Shown: positions 1 through 11,500, counted from the stretch's first letter. The stretch: 29,803 bases of DNA from Thoreauomyces humboldtii (GCA_027596035.1 JADGJA010000215.1:1-29803); one strand, 5' to 3'. The notes: a model not told the origin generated them from the sequence alone. Made by a program: numbers and translations.

Positions 1-833
1 TTCCCCGCCCATCCCAGCAGGGTAATGGTCTGAATGAACAACGTTCGCTTTGGGTCGAAACGCTAGAGTGCACCATCCGCCATAATCCCGCGTTTCTTAG
101 AGGACAGACTTGCGATATGCAAACACTCTGCCTTATATTATCTCGCAAGGAGCATTATGCACAGGGGCATCCCGATTGGATCTTATTTTTCAGGAGGCAG
201 GACTACGGGAGCAAGGAAGCGGACGTAACAGGAGAGGATACACGAAATTCTTCGGCTAGGTAACAGATCGTCATGACACTACACACACTTGTCCGTATTC
301 GATTCTTGCGAAGAGTTGTGCCGGCGTAGGCACAAGCTCATGTCTGGACCAGACACCTTTCGATATCCGATCGACTTGTCTTTTCGGGAACGGGCGCGGC
401 TGGCTTGAGCTTGGAATCTGAGACCACTTTTGCGCTTGGTCGCCTTCTCAGCAATCCCACGCACGGTGCACGGTGAAGTCCAAGGGTTCCTGTGGATAAC
501 GGTATCAACTCCGACGGAAAAGGTCATTGCGAGGTCTTAACAATGTCGTCCAGTTTGCCCTGCGATCCACTTTAGCCCGCGAGAAAGGATACACTAGATA
601 GTGACCAGCATCGAATGTCTTGTCTCCGATATACCGACGATCTCCAAGGTCTACCCGTGTATGGAACGAAAGATGAGTTGCCAGGGATAATCAGTGCACA
701 CGATGAAGGTTCCATTTCAGGGTCAGAGTCGGTGCAAGTCAGAAATTAAAGATCGAGGATCATGATGGCCTTAGGGTTTGTGGGGAACCTGTAACTCGTT
801 ACGTTGCGCTCCACTTCTCATTCCAACCGTGCA
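1..833. other. Intergenic, no gene recognised
   Basis: No reading frame here looks conserved. The longest is an 82-codon frame on the minus strand at 279-527, Arg/Ser-rich and without a recognisable motif. The right part must hold the promoter of the App1-like gene that starts at 834. A terminal exon of a gene lying to the left of the window cannot be excluded, but I see no splice-supported coding pattern. Confidence 0.5.
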
Positions 834-3063
834 ATGCTGAAGCTTCAGTTGGTTCGCTTGAAACTACCGTACGCTCGCAACCAACCGCTGCTCGTCTTGC
901 TTCCAACCTGCCGTCCATTTGCCTCCTCCGCAATCCAGCTCTTGATGGCTCCCACAACGGAGTACCCTCGGCAACCCCCACCCGACATCAAGGCACCGCC
1001 GCAATGGATCGATATCTCAGCCTCTGGCGCGGCCACGGGTTCCGATGCTGCCGCCGGTTCCGCAGAACCGATCGCTCCTCCATCTGATCTCGTCGAAAAG
1101 ATTTTGCTATTCCCGACTTATGGGAGAATGTCCCTTTCCCCCCAGCAAGCCGCGGAAGCGGCCCTGATTGGCAAGGCCGCCGCGAAAGTTCCTTCCACTC
1201 CGCCTTCCGTCACTCCGAGAAGGTCTGGGTCATACTTTTCTTCGAAGGTTGGGAGACCCCTGTCTGGGAGCTGGCTTAACAGGGGACCGGCCGGTGCCCC
1301 GCCATCCCAACTTACGGCGGAACCGGCATCGATTACCGAATCTATACCCTCCTCTGGGGCGGTGACACCCGTCCCCAGCCGCCCTGCCTCCCCACGCATC
1401 TCCCCACGCATCTCCCCAGCTTCTAAGCGCCGTTCTGCCCACCTCTCACGCGAAGCCCCTCTCCCTCCACCGAGGCCGGTCGAAGACGCTTCCAATGGGG
1501 ACGAAAAGCATTGGGTCGTGAACGTGAAGGGTTGGATCTACGGCACTCGTGCGCAATCTCGAAAGCGAAAGGTTCTACTGGCTCTGTCTCGACGATTTTT
1601 GGCCCCGGCTGCGGTGGACGCGGCCGCAGAGTCCCGGCACGATGCTCGGGCGGGCCTCTTTCTTGCAACGTCCATGCGCGGCGTACAGGTCCGGATCGCC
1701 GTTGCGGGGCTTGCGCCGTCAGACCATGCCATCCATCTGCGACGGACTGAAAGAGAGAAGCGAGCTGCTGCTGCACCTCCGCTCGCGTCTTTGATCGTGG
1801 ACGACGAGGAAGAGGATGAGCTCGGCGATGTCGACTGGGAACGGCTGAAGACAGTGGAGGAAGGAGTGACTCTGACTACGGACGCCAGCGGATTCTTTGC
1901 TGGAACAGTGAAGGTCCCTCTGACACTTGTAGACAAGTGGAAGGGACAGGCCGACCCATTGATGGACGATCCAAATGCCGTTCGCCTCGTTGCCTTCAAA
2001 ATGGAGGATAATGGTACGCACTCGATACTAGAGCGGAAACGGGAAACGATGGCACGTGCTGACCCTTATTTCGCCGGTTCACGCAGAACTGCATTCTGTA
2101 TCGACCGTCAACTTGATTTCTCCTGACGGCGTGTCCGTCATATCGGATGTGGACGACACAATCAAAGACTCCTCGGTCCACGTAGGCAAGATGGCTGCCA
2201 TCAACGCTGCTCTGTTTGCGGAAGCGCGGGAGGTACCGGGGATGGCCGATGCGTACAACTACCTCGTGTCCAAGAAGTGCGCCATCCACTACGTGTCGGC
2301 GGGCCCATACCAGCTCTACCCGATGCTCAGTGCATTTTTGAGGACGAGTAGATTCCCTCCCGGAAGTTTGAACCTCAGGAACGTGTGGGAGAAGGAGAAC
2401 ATGAGCTCCAGAGCTTACAAGCACAAGGTGATCACCCGGATATTGCAGGTGAGACGGTGATGCAAGCGGAGGAACTAGCCTATCTCAGGCTTGACGGTTA
2501 TTCCCTATGTTTGTCCCATCACTCAGGATTTTCCCGACCGTCGGTTCATTCTTGTCGGAGATTCCGGGGAGGCTGACATTGAGACCTTTGCGGGCCTGCA
2601 CGCCGTTGCGTCGGACCGCATCATCAAGCTCTTCATCCGCGACGTCAACTCGCACAAGCTTCCTTTTCCGAAAACTCGCTCCTTCCCGCTCCGTTCCCGC
2701 GACAGCGCCTCGAGCACCGACTCTGACCGGTCCCTCGTTCCAGACCCGTTTGTCAACCCTCTGGTAGCGAGGGCGCGGGACGTGTATTCCGCGATGGAGA
2801 GGGATCGGTGGTGTCTCTTCAAGCTACCCGAGGACATCTTCACGGATGCGATCGTGGTGGACGCCGTCAACAAAGCTTTGGAGGGCAAAGGCGAGGAAGG
2901 GAAGCAAGGCAGGAATCTTCTCAGCGAAGTCGTCAGTCATTCGGCACCACCCGAGATGGCTGCCGTGGAAGAGGCGGTCGCAGCGAACGTGCCAATAACA
3001 GAAGCAGCCGTTTGCCCGCCTCCCCCGCCTCCACGAGCGCCGGTGGAGAGTGAACCTTCCTAG
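834..3063 (+). CDS. APP1: App1-like phosphatidate phosphatase (DUF2183 / App1 catalytic domain)
   Basis: Three exons are proposed: 834-2013, 2087-2448 and 2527-3063, giving 692 aa. Both introns (73 and 78 nt) are GT..AG. The second removes two in-frame stops and joins RILQ to DFPDRRFILVGDSG, which reads like the family. The HAD-type motif DVDDT (D414, D416, T418) begins the catalytic domain, and GDSG lies at about 525-528. Family knowledge: App1 is a Mg-dependent phosphatidate phosphatase making diacylglycerol, linked to actin patches and endocytosis in yeast. The N-terminal 200 residues are Ser/Pro/Ala-rich with a short tandem RISP repeat. The first 35 residues from the ATG at 834 are basic and hydrophobic without acidic residues, resembling a mitochondrial presequence. 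A second in-frame ATG at 945 would remove them, so the start is uncertain. Confidence 0.88.
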
Positions 3064-3251
3064 CTCGAGTCTGGCGCAAACTTTGTTGGGCCTACCCGCG
3101 GCAAACATTTTCACACTATATATATTGCATCCTTCTACTGTTTCAGAATACATTGTCCTGACCTGGCCGCTTCCCCCTGCGCCCTGGCGCACTCCCCAGC
3201 CGGGGGTATGTGTCCTGAAGATTGAGTTTTTTTTGCTGGCCACATCCGATT

Positions 3252-3506
3252 CTACTGGGAGGTTGATTCCTTGCGTTGCTGTTGCTCGTAGCATTTGCGA
3301 AATGCGGTCATCTCTGCCTTGCAGGCGCGCCAGTCCTTCTTCTCAAAGTGGCAGTCCTGCAGAGCTTCGTGTTGTGGGAAGCAGCCGGATCGTTTTATCC
3401 GAGTGATGTATGGGTCCTCCTCCTCCTCCTCATCGTCCCCTAGCGTCTGCGAAGTTGAAGCCGACGGTGGGGTGGGAACGGCGGAAGCTGGTCTGTGGGA
3501 ATCCAT
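3252..3506 (-). CDS. COA4: COA4-type twin CX9C cytochrome c oxidase assembly factor
   Basis: A single exon encodes 84 aa from the ATG at 3504-3506; the frame is open further upstream but without an ATG. The core contains two CX9C motifs, C42/C52 and C62/C72, forming the coiled-coil-helix-coiled-coil-helix fold. It is preceded by an acidic run and the pattern DPYITRIKRSGC, which parallels human COA4 (DPLDQLISRSGC). Family knowledge: such proteins are imported into the mitochondrial intermembrane space by the Mia40 relay and assist complex IV assembly; the yeast member is Cmc3. The gene converges with the App1-like gene, leaving 188 bases between the stop codons that include a TATATATA stretch near 3117. 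Assignment to COA4 rather than another twin CX9C protein rests on the residues around the first motif. Confidence 0.85.
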   Translation of the reverse strand: MDSHRPASAVPTPPSASTSQTLGDDEEEEEDPYITRIKRSGCFPQHEALQDCHFEKKDWRACKAEMTAFRKCYEQQQRKESTSQ

Positions 3507-4027
3507 TGTCGAGCGGAAGGACTTTGCGAGTTGATCTCTCCTGGAGGTCACACCGTCACGGCACTGGAGACTGGAGGAGCCAGGTACTGCGAGCGCTGTC
3601 GAAAAGGCGTTGCGTCTTGGCTCTATAAGGGAATGGCCGTTGTCTCAACGGTTTGGTGTTCCCAAAAGGCACCTGTCACTGCTTTCAACTTTGGACCTTT
3701 CTCGGTACGCTGCGAAGGGATTCTTCTACTTTCACTACGGGACATCCTTCCAGATTCGCCTCAGTGACTCGTCGCAGGGGTCTTGCAGAACGTAAGCCAA
3801 CCGCCACCGGGCACGATCAAAGCGACTCGTTTCGACGTCGTAGCAGGTGTCAAAAATTGGGAACGATCCGACAAGCCAACAATGGCACCGGGACGGCCCG
3901 TACATGCTTGGAACGTCAAGCAGCAGTCGTCAGGAACTGACGGATTGACTGTGAGCCATGACTGCTTTTTCGTTCTTATCATTACCTGGTTTGCTCATGA
4001 ACGGTTGCAACGAAGTATGCCGACATC
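3507..4027. promoter_or_regulatory. Divergent intergenic region between COA4 and an unknown gene
   Basis: These 521 bases separate the start codons of two genes read outward, so they should contain both promoters. Several short open frames overlap here on both strands but none shows a recognisable protein pattern. I saw no copy of the GTACAGTA motif found in other promoters of this window. Confidence 0.5.
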
Positions 4028-4785
4028 ATGGCAATCAAGAAAAAGGACCAAGATAGGCGACAGCGAGATGGTGCTGGAAAGGATACGGAAGCTGCACCCA
4101 ACGATGCGGTCACTAATCTTTTAGATACGGACATCCCGCTCGGCGTTCGTCCCGCGGTCGTAGCGCCAGCTGCCGAGACAGTCGACACGTTTCGAGACAG
4201 CACCACCTTTTCGAAATCGGCATTACCTCCCGTGATCGATGTGGACTCATTTCCGCTGATCTCGGAACTCGTCGCTACGATTCACCGCGATCTGCAGCGC
4301 GTGGAAGGTATGCCAGTTGCACGCGCGACCTGAACTTTGGCAAGATGTTTTCGTGGTTCTTTCCTTGAGTGTCTGTGGCCTCATCTGGTATATCTCCCAT
4401 GGCAGGACTCTTGCAGCCTCTGACGGAGTATCGCACTCAGGACGTCCGTGGAGCTCACCACCTCGCTTGGTTGCAGCTCCTGGCTCAGATCCCCAGCGAT
4501 GTCGAACCTCTCGGGCAGTTCGTCATCCAATGGAAGCAGCGTGCTGAAATCACGTGCAGACTACAGCCGCTGCCTCCACCTCCCTTCCTCTCCGACTTCG
4601 TCTCTCACTTGTCGAAAGCAGTCCAAAATGAGCACGACACACTGGCGTCAGGGATCCTCGCGTCGACAACGCGTGCGCTTCGTATAGCAGGGTTCAGCTC
4701 AGTATCGGGCTCCGGATCTCGCGTCTCGAGTGGCAGGGAAGTCTTTGCTCTTCAGGCAGACGAAGAGGAGAACGAAGATATCTGA
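4028..4785 (+). CDS. Unrecognised 219-aa protein
   Basis: Two exons, 4028-4307 and 4406-4785, are joined by a 98-nt GT..AG intron (donor gtatgc, acceptor ggcag) in phase 1. The splice yields 219 aa with a continuous helix-prone middle: VDSFPLISELVATIHRDLQRVEG continues directly into LLQPLTEYRTQD. The ATG at 4028 sits in a good context (atcATGG). The N terminus is lysine-, arginine- and aspartate-rich (MAIKKKDQDRRQRD), the central 90 residues are predicted helical, and the C terminus is Ser-rich then acidic (DEEENEDI). I do not recognise the family. The helical middle with basic and acidic ends would suit a small subunit of a larger complex, but that is only a guess. The gene converges with the protein phosphatase 5 gene. 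Confidence 0.65.
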
Positions 4786-5353
4786 GTCTGGGTCGCTACC
4801 CATGATTTAAACAGATCACGTCCCCGGTTGTACATAGGCTTGCTCAATACCCGCATACCCTCCTGCGTATCACGATAGTTACTGTGAGCAGCACATCCTA
4901 GCAACAAGATTTTATAGGCACTTTGATCTACACGCTGGTCTACACGTGGGCACATGTTGTCGCTATCGAAAAACCGGAAAGTCTACTGTATCCACACTTC
5001 AACTTCGTCGTTTCGGAACTATCTACATATAGTGCCCGAACCTTTCTATGCCGATAAACCAAACGACCTCATGGCCCTTGCTCAACAATGCATTGAACGT
5101 GATCATGATATACATCCTGCAAAACGCGCTATCGAACCGGAAAAACGTGCATACTTTTCAGCTTTTGGTGGATCCGGGGGATCATATGGCAGCTTTGAGA
5201 AATGCCATACTGGCGCTAGGTGCGTGACAAGTGCTGACTCCTCTAAGACGATGATGCGCCCATATCATGCGGAATCTGAGAATCTTTTTGAATGATACCT
5301 CATATGTACATAAATAGCAGAAAGAAGCGGGTCCAGACGAGAAAGAAAAGCCT
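4786..5353. other. Convergent intergenic region
   Basis: These 568 bases lie between two stop codons of genes facing each other. A 113-codon plus-strand frame spans 4954-5295 but begins without an ATG, its first ATG comes late, and its composition shows no domain. I treat the stretch as 3' untranslated and spacer sequence. Confidence 0.5.
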
Positions 5354-7209
5354 TTACATCATACTTCCCATGGCTCCTGCGTACTGCATAGCCTTCACCG
5401 GGGGATGCTGAAGATTGAAGGAATGTCAGCGGTATTCTCCGATACCTTCCAGTGCATATGAAGTGTTACCTCAACAGCCTCGAAGATGTTGTACTCGAGT
5501 TTGAGATCCGGTGTGATGTGGATGTATGCACCCTTGTTTCCAACCTGGACAAACAGGGTGAGCTAAACGCCTTTACGGAAAGGTAAGGGGAACCTGTATC
5601 TTACCGAGTCACAGTAGTTGGGTGCGGAGAAGATGGTGATACCTATCGCAAAGAAGGTCGCATCAGATTGCGACCCATACCAAAAAACTGCCCGTGGAGG
5701 ATAACCCACATTTGCCGTTGTGATCGATGGTGTATCCACCCTGCTTCACCTCGTGACTTCTGATCAAGAGGTCGAGGTTGTTTTGCGCCAGGAACTTCTC
5801 GGTGACGTCGGGCCCGAACTGGATGCCCACACCTCGCTTGGATGGCGAGCGGCCATTCTCCGGTTGCGGGTCTGACCAAAGCAGTTCGCACATTAAACCA
5901 GAGTTTCCGGGCTGCTTGAAACGGTCGATGGCACGAATTTCGTCCATGGTCACGTCATCCCGACTGAAGAGACCACCGTGGACGACAAGAATCTTCTCGT
6001 TGATGAGGTTTCCGATCGGGATCGCGTCGAAGATCTCACTGTACAACTTGAATGCAGCCTCGGAGTACTTCGCCTTCACCTCGCCCTCAAAACCGTAGAC
6101 CTTGTTCATATCGTCTGTTTCGTGGTTTCCTCGGCTTAGGAACACACTGTCGGGATACAGAAGCTTGAAGGCGAACAGCGTAGTTACACATTCGACGCTG
6201 AATGACCCTCGGTCGACGAAATCTCCGTTCCACAGATACGCGTTTGTTGGAGATGGGAGGCCGTTCACATCAAAGACATGCAAGAGATCATAAAACTGGC
6301 CTGATGGGAAGTTGTTAGGGAACATTAGCGGAGAGATGCTGCAATCTTCAGACTGACCATGAATGTCACCACACACGGTGATCTTGCCCTCTTTGGGAAT
6401 CACTACGTCCACAATGGGAGGTTGTGCCTCGAAAAGAGTCTTGACGGCTATCAAGATCTGATACAGGTACTTGCGCGCGAGTTTCTTCTGCGCCCGCATG
6501 TGCTCCAACATCGCCTTCACAAACTCGAGCGTTACGCCTCCATCCGGGAGATGCGGTCCGTCGTACTTTGCATCCACCACCATGGCGTCAACATCGCCGA
6601 GAGCCTCGACCGCGCTTCGCTTCTTCTCGTCGAAGGAGATGGCCGCCTCGAATGTTCGGCGTTTCAGTTCCTTCTCCACGTCAGCAAGCTTTTTCCGGGC
6701 ATCCGCGTCCCCGGGGGTGACTTTGCACACGGCTCGGAAGTCCTTAACGGCTTCCTTAAGGTGGCCCATTGCAGTGTGGGCCACCGCGCGTCGGTAGTAG
6801 CCCTTCACGTACTTTGGATCAACAGCTATGGCCTTGTCGGCGTCACGGATAGCAGCTCCATAGAATTCCGACCGGATGTAGGCTAGAACACTGGGAGATC
6901 AGTGAGACCCTCGCAAGATCTTTTGAGTAGCGCGGACCTACCGAATGCTCGGTTTGCATAGTAAGCGGCCACGTTGGGGTTCCTCGAGATAGCCTCGGAA
7001 TACATTTCTACAGCTTCATCGTATTTCTTGGCTGCGAAGAGTTTGTTGGCCTCATCTTTGGACTGTTCGATAATCGTTTGAGCTTTAAAGATCGACTTAT
7101 ACCATCTCTCGCACTCCACGGTCCTCACCATTTCTGCCTTCTTCGCATCTGCCTCCGAGACTGGAAGAGGCAAGACCTCGGCTTCCTGCGCTGGTACGGG
7201 GGCGGTCAT
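5354..7209 (-). CDS. PPT1: Serine/threonine protein phosphatase 5 (TPR + PPP catalytic domain)
   Basis: Six exons on the minus strand: 7209-6942, 6882-6358, 6300-5710, 5642-5605, 5544-5470 and 5407-5354, giving 516 aa. All introns are GT..AG and 57-67 nt long. Residues about 40-160 form TPR repeats, seen in ANKLFAAKKYDEAVEMYSEA and in the YYANRAFAYIRSEFYG joined by intron 1. The phosphatase domain follows with all metal ligands in place: D262 and H264 (GDIHG), D291 and D294 (GDFVDRG), N323 and H324 (GNHE), H372 (HGGLF) and H447 (SHEV). Family knowledge: PP5/Ppt1 binds Hsp90 through the TPR domain, which also autoinhibits the enzyme, and dephosphorylates Hsp90 and co-chaperones. Length matches the family (human 499). 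The third intron-exon junction cuts the GDIHG codon and its 57-nt intron is translatable; see the findings. Confidence 0.96.
6301..6357 (-). other. Translatable 57-nt intron in the phosphatase 5 gene
   Basis: The intron runs gtcagt to atcag on the minus strand and interrupts the glycine codon of the metal-binding GDIHG motif. It is 57 nt, a multiple of three, and has no in-frame stop, so an unspliced message would add 19 residues between GDIHG and FYDLL. Family proteins have GDxHGQFYDLL without an insertion, which supports splicing as the normal state. Confidence 0.85.
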
Positions 7210-7699
7210 TGCTAGCAGGGATGGAACGGGAACTTGTTATGACAATTGTACACTATGGGTTAGCGATCGATCAGGCCTTCGAATGCGTTTACCACCTCGG
7301 ACGCTGCGTCGGGTTCGGCGATAGAGTGGGTACAGTATACGTGACTGTGCCACCATACAGATGACCGCTAACAGTACATGAAGTTGGCGAACTATGATAC
7401 AAGAACTCAGAGGCCACATTGCGATCAGCTCAAGGTGCTCCTGGAGACCGGAACCTGCTCGCTCGAAGTGCCAAACCATACGGCATCTTGCACTGCGGTG
7501 GATCGACACTTCGGACGGGTTTTTGTCTGAGACCATGACAAACTCGACAGACTCCAGGAGGTCGCGGAGTTGAAAACCCAAAGTTACCTAGCCCGCTCGT
7601 TCCCGCCTTCCGTCAGGTTTTATCCACTGATCAGGCTGCCGATCGTCATCGAAGGGTTTGCTGCGTCCTCTGTGGTGCCATCTGAGTATCCTGGTGCAG
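7210..7699. promoter_or_regulatory. Divergent promoter region with GTACAGTA motif
   Basis: The region separates the start of protein phosphatase 5 (leftward) from an unknown rightward gene. It holds GTACAGTA at 7330-7337 and ACAGTAC at 7371-7377, the same motif that clusters in front of UTP11 and the alpha/beta hydrolase. Open frames on both strands here lack protein character. Confidence 0.45.
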
Positions 7700-8362
7700 A
7701 TGTCGTTAATCCCAGCGTTGCTTCCGACCTTCGACGGAGTCAACCTGTACAATATGCTTCCAACCCTTCGCGGCATGGCGACATCCCACTCGCGACCCAA
7801 CAATAACCTTCCCGTCGTTCCGCCGCTCAGCCCCCTGATTCAAGGCCCTCCTCCTCCAAACACCATCTTCATCGACCTTCTATGTTGGCCAAACGACTTG
7901 GCCCCCGACGCTCTCCCTCCTCCGCAGACATACGTATCGCTACCTCGAACTTTCCACGCTACCACATGTGCCGATGTCTGCAGCTACGTCACCCGCTGTC
8001 CCGTATTTCAACCGTACCTGGCGGCCCTGAAGAGAACCAACAAACGGCTGAAGCTCAGCCTCTGTCGAGCACCCGACAGCGACAAGAAGTTCGCCGCATG
8101 GGTCAAAAAGGGAATGCCAGGGACTCGTAGACAGGATTCGCAGGATACGCTGACCGATCTCGGCATCAGCGAGGAACGGGGCAATCGATTATGGTGTCTT
8201 GTGGAGCTAGAAGCCGTGGCGCCAAAGGCGGGTGTCGTAAAGACGGCGGTAACGTTCTACCCTGTCCAATTCTTTGAATGCCATAAACCACATGCTCATG
8301 ACAATGTCGTGGTTGTAGAACGGCATGATCACCGAAATCAAAACCGCATTTCTCAAGACTGA
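7700..8362 (+). CDS. Unrecognised protein, about 195-220 aa
   Basis: One open frame without an obvious intron. From the ATG at 7700 it gives 220 aa; from the ATG at 7775, which has the better context (ggcATGG), 195 aa. After a Pro-rich N terminus comes a compact-looking region with alternating hydrophobic residues (TIFIDLLCWPNDL, TYVSLPRTFHATTCADVC, NKRLKLSLC, RLWCLVELEAV, VVKTAVTFYPVQFFE), suggesting a small beta-rich domain of about 150 residues with five or more cysteines. The last 30 residues are His/Asn/Asp-rich (including ERHDHRNQNR) and may be read-through past an unrecognised splice site. I do not recognise the family. It converges with the DENND6-like gene 158 bases away. Confidence 0.6.
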   Translation: MSLIPALLPTFDGVNLYNMLPTLRGMATSHSRPNNNLPVVPPLSPLIQGPPPPNTIFIDLLCWPNDLAPDALPPPQTYVSLPRTFHATTCADVCSYVTRCPVFQPYLAALKRTNKRLKLSLCRAPDSDKKFAAWVKKGMPGTRRQDSQDTLTDLGISEERGNRLWCLVELEAVAPKAGVVKTAVTFYPVQFFECHKPHAHDNVVVVERHDHRNQNRISQD

Positions 8363-8520
8363 CTTCCGACTTGGGAGCCTCATCAGGATTGGGAACGCGG
8401 GCAAAGTAGGAGTGGAGTGAAACGATATCGCCTGTTCAATGTGAGGCACCAGAGTGTGTTGAAATGTACAAAATTATCTCCCCAGTCGAATCCGAGTCCA
8501 GATGGCCAGGGGCTCTAAGT

Positions 8521-11500
8521 CTATTGACGTGAACGCGTCGGAGGTCTCGCAACGCCCATGATGCTGCCGCGAAGGTCATCTGGCAGGACTGCCACCAGAG
8601 TTTCGAGCTGATGTAGAAGACGTGCATACTGGGCCTGAGTAGGCACAACGCCGCCCATGGCGCTCACGGGCCCGGGCGAGTGTGGTGCCGGCGCAACCGC
8701 GCAGACTGTACTCGCCCATGCGTCGGCACCGGAAGATAGATCAATATACGTCGGCCGCACCAGAGGATTCGAAGGAGAGCGTGGCGGCCGAGTGTCAGCC
8801 TGTATGGCGGGGGACTGTGCGGCCGATGGTGATGGCGAGCAGGATCTTTGTGATGAAGACGTTGGACTCTGCTGGGCTGGAGCGGGATCGGCAAAGTATG
8901 GTGCGTACTTGACGACCTCATCGCGGATGCGTAATATCAGATCCACGCACTCAACATCTCCTGCGCTTCCGCGCCTTCCGCCTGTGGGAGCCGAGTGATT
9001 TCTCCCACTGGCACTAGGCCCGTTTGTCAACCGATCCCTGGCCCAGGCGGTGACATCGTGCGTGCAGAGAACGCAGAGGTATCGGCGTCGCCAATCGCGA
9101 AAGACTTCCTCAGTGCGGTGCTGAAGCCAAGCCGCAAAATTTGGCGACAGAAGAAACGCTCGGTAAAGATCTCGGAGGGGACGCTTATTGCTGACAGGCA
9201 GAATGTTCGTGGAGCTGGCAGCAAGTGCATCAACAGAAGCCAAGAATGACTCTTGCTTGAAAGGTCGGATTTCCGGGCGGGCGCGGATATTGGATAAAGT
9301 CATGGTCGAGGCATTTCCTACCACCAGAGATTGAAAATGCTTGTTCAAAGGCTGGATGAACCTCTCAGTTAGGTCCATGAAGTGCCGCCGGACCATATTG
9401 TTGAGAACTGTCATGGGCTTTCCGCGGATGGCCGCCTCGACGACTTCCTTGATTAGCGCACGGTCCTTAGATAGGAAGGGTTTGTGCTTGGACGTAAGGG
9501 ATTCTATCCGAACTGCATCGTCGGCGGTGGGAAATGGGCGAGGCGGGGGAGCGGGCATGGGCGCTTTGCCGAAGGCGGACATGAGGATGCTCGGTTTTGA
9601 GGGAGGCGAAAATGCTGCTCGAACAGCTGCAGGAGGTACTGGCATGGATGCAGCGTGCGGGCGAGGCCTATCTCAAGAAAAAATCAGCATTGATCTACGC
9701 CGGTATAGAAGTGGCCCAACACTTACGGGCTCCCAAAATTCATTGTCGTATGCCGCCCATGGATCCCATCGCCCTTGACGGGTGCGTCAGCTGTTGCTGT
9801 ATTTGCGAGCGCGGGACTTGGGCCCGCTTTGACGACGTTCGGCCAGTGTTCTAAGACTTTCGTGAAGACCGGGTTTGTGACGCCCAGAATCGTTGCGGTG
9901 GTGGGCAGCTAGAGACCCGACTTTTCTTGTAAGCACTGTGAACACCTCGCACATCACTACGGGAAACAGAAGACGACAGAGAGCTTACCCGTTGACGGTT
10001 TGCAAGACCCTTAAAATCAGAATCCTGTATCGTGAAGTAAGGGCGAAAGTCTCCGCCGAAGGGTATCTGCACTGGACATCAGCTACAGCGATCATCATCG
10101 AAGAGGACAGAACGTCAAGTTCTTACCGGCTTTACGAGCTCCACGAGACCCCAGACGATTTCACTACATGCATTTGGGCTCTCTGCCACCACTAGAATTG
10201 ACTGGCCAATCACCATGAGCTCCCAGGCAATCCACATCAATTCGAGAGAACCAGTAAAAAGCTGGTAAAAGCGGCCCGCTGTGCAAATCGTTGGCATAGG
10301 ATCAGCGCTGTTTCGCGGGAGCTCGAATAATTGGGCAAAGCGCGCATTTGGTGGGAAAGAAAACTCGGTGACGTTGCCAAGGAATGGAAGTGATAAAGGT
10401 ATGGGTATATAGGCTGTTTCAGAGGATAGTGTCGAGGGTGGAGGTGGCCTACCAGAATGCTCATCAATGATGGAACTCAAACATGAGAAGCGGATAGGAC
10501 ATACCACGAGGCCATGTTAAAGCAGGCGGTTTCCAGTAAGGTTTTTGCAGCAGATGCATTTGAAGATAGGTCAGACGACACGGCACCAGTCCGGCGATCC
10601 CGTATGAGAGCATCCATATACTCGGGACCAAGGGTTGTAACTAGCTTCAGAAACATGCCCGGCCAGGGATGTGGAGACAGTATCACCAAAGATTTCTGCC
10701 GAAAGATTGAACCATATCAGAAACCGGGGGAGATGACTCTCTCAACAAGGTCAGTACTCACCTGAAAGTACCCGCGACGGATCTGAGTATCTTTTTGTTG
10801 TCGGAAAAAGACGTAGCCGTAGGTGTGCCCATCCGTGTCAACTGGCAGACCAGCTCCCGGGTGCAATGATTCAATCCCGCTTCCAGTGGGTACAGAAGCT
10901 GCTGATGCCGACGCAGGAGTGGTGGCAAGAAGGGGCGGGGCTTGCTGCGTGCGATATAATTCGCTAGTAAAATGGCCACTGCGCATACGGAACGTGAACG
11001 TGCTATCCCCAACATGCGCGCTGGAATTGGAGTCAGGAAACGCGGAAAAGGCGCTTGAAATTCGAGGAGGTAAGGGTGGTACATCAACATTAACAATAAT
11101 TACGAGGTAAGCCACATACATGTTCTTCTTCTCTTCTTCAGAAAATTGTATTGGTGGATAGACGCACTCCAGAGCTGTGTTTGAGAGATTCCAAAGCTTA
11201 GGTTGCGCTCTTTCTGACAGTTGCGTACTCCTGCCGCAGGCGCACCTTGCCCAAGCTCCAAATCAAAATTCACTACACAGAAGCACAGGATCCATTGCCA
11301 AAACATTCGCAGGTTTAGCGTCAAAAGCGATTCTTCAAGTGGATTCAGAAGCTGGCCCGCAGGCGATAGGGGCGATCCCATGACCAAGAGAGAATGTTGC
11401 GGCGATGGAAGCGAAGGTCTTATTCTCAATGATGGCACGACGGATGGGACGGTGGATGCGTCATTTACTGATCCTGCTTCCAAGAGCCCCTCGGAAGCCG

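Noticed and set aside
279..527. 82-codon minus-strand frame near the left edge
   Set aside because: No recognisable domain, Arg/Ser-rich composition, and no splice partner; likely chance.
2449..2478. A 30-nt intron in the App1-like gene using the tag at 2476-2478 as acceptor
   Set aside because: In phase, but too short for splicing and it would insert 16 extra residues; the 78-nt intron ending at 2526 restores the conserved ILQ-DFPDRR junction.
4954..5295. 113-codon plus-strand frame between two convergent genes
   Set aside because: Starts without an ATG, first ATG is late, and no family resemblance.
6883..6941. Alternative acceptor (cccag) in phosphatase 5 intron 1, six bases or so earlier
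   Set aside because: It leads straight to an in-frame tag; the ttctag acceptor restores NRAFAYIRSEFYG as in the family.
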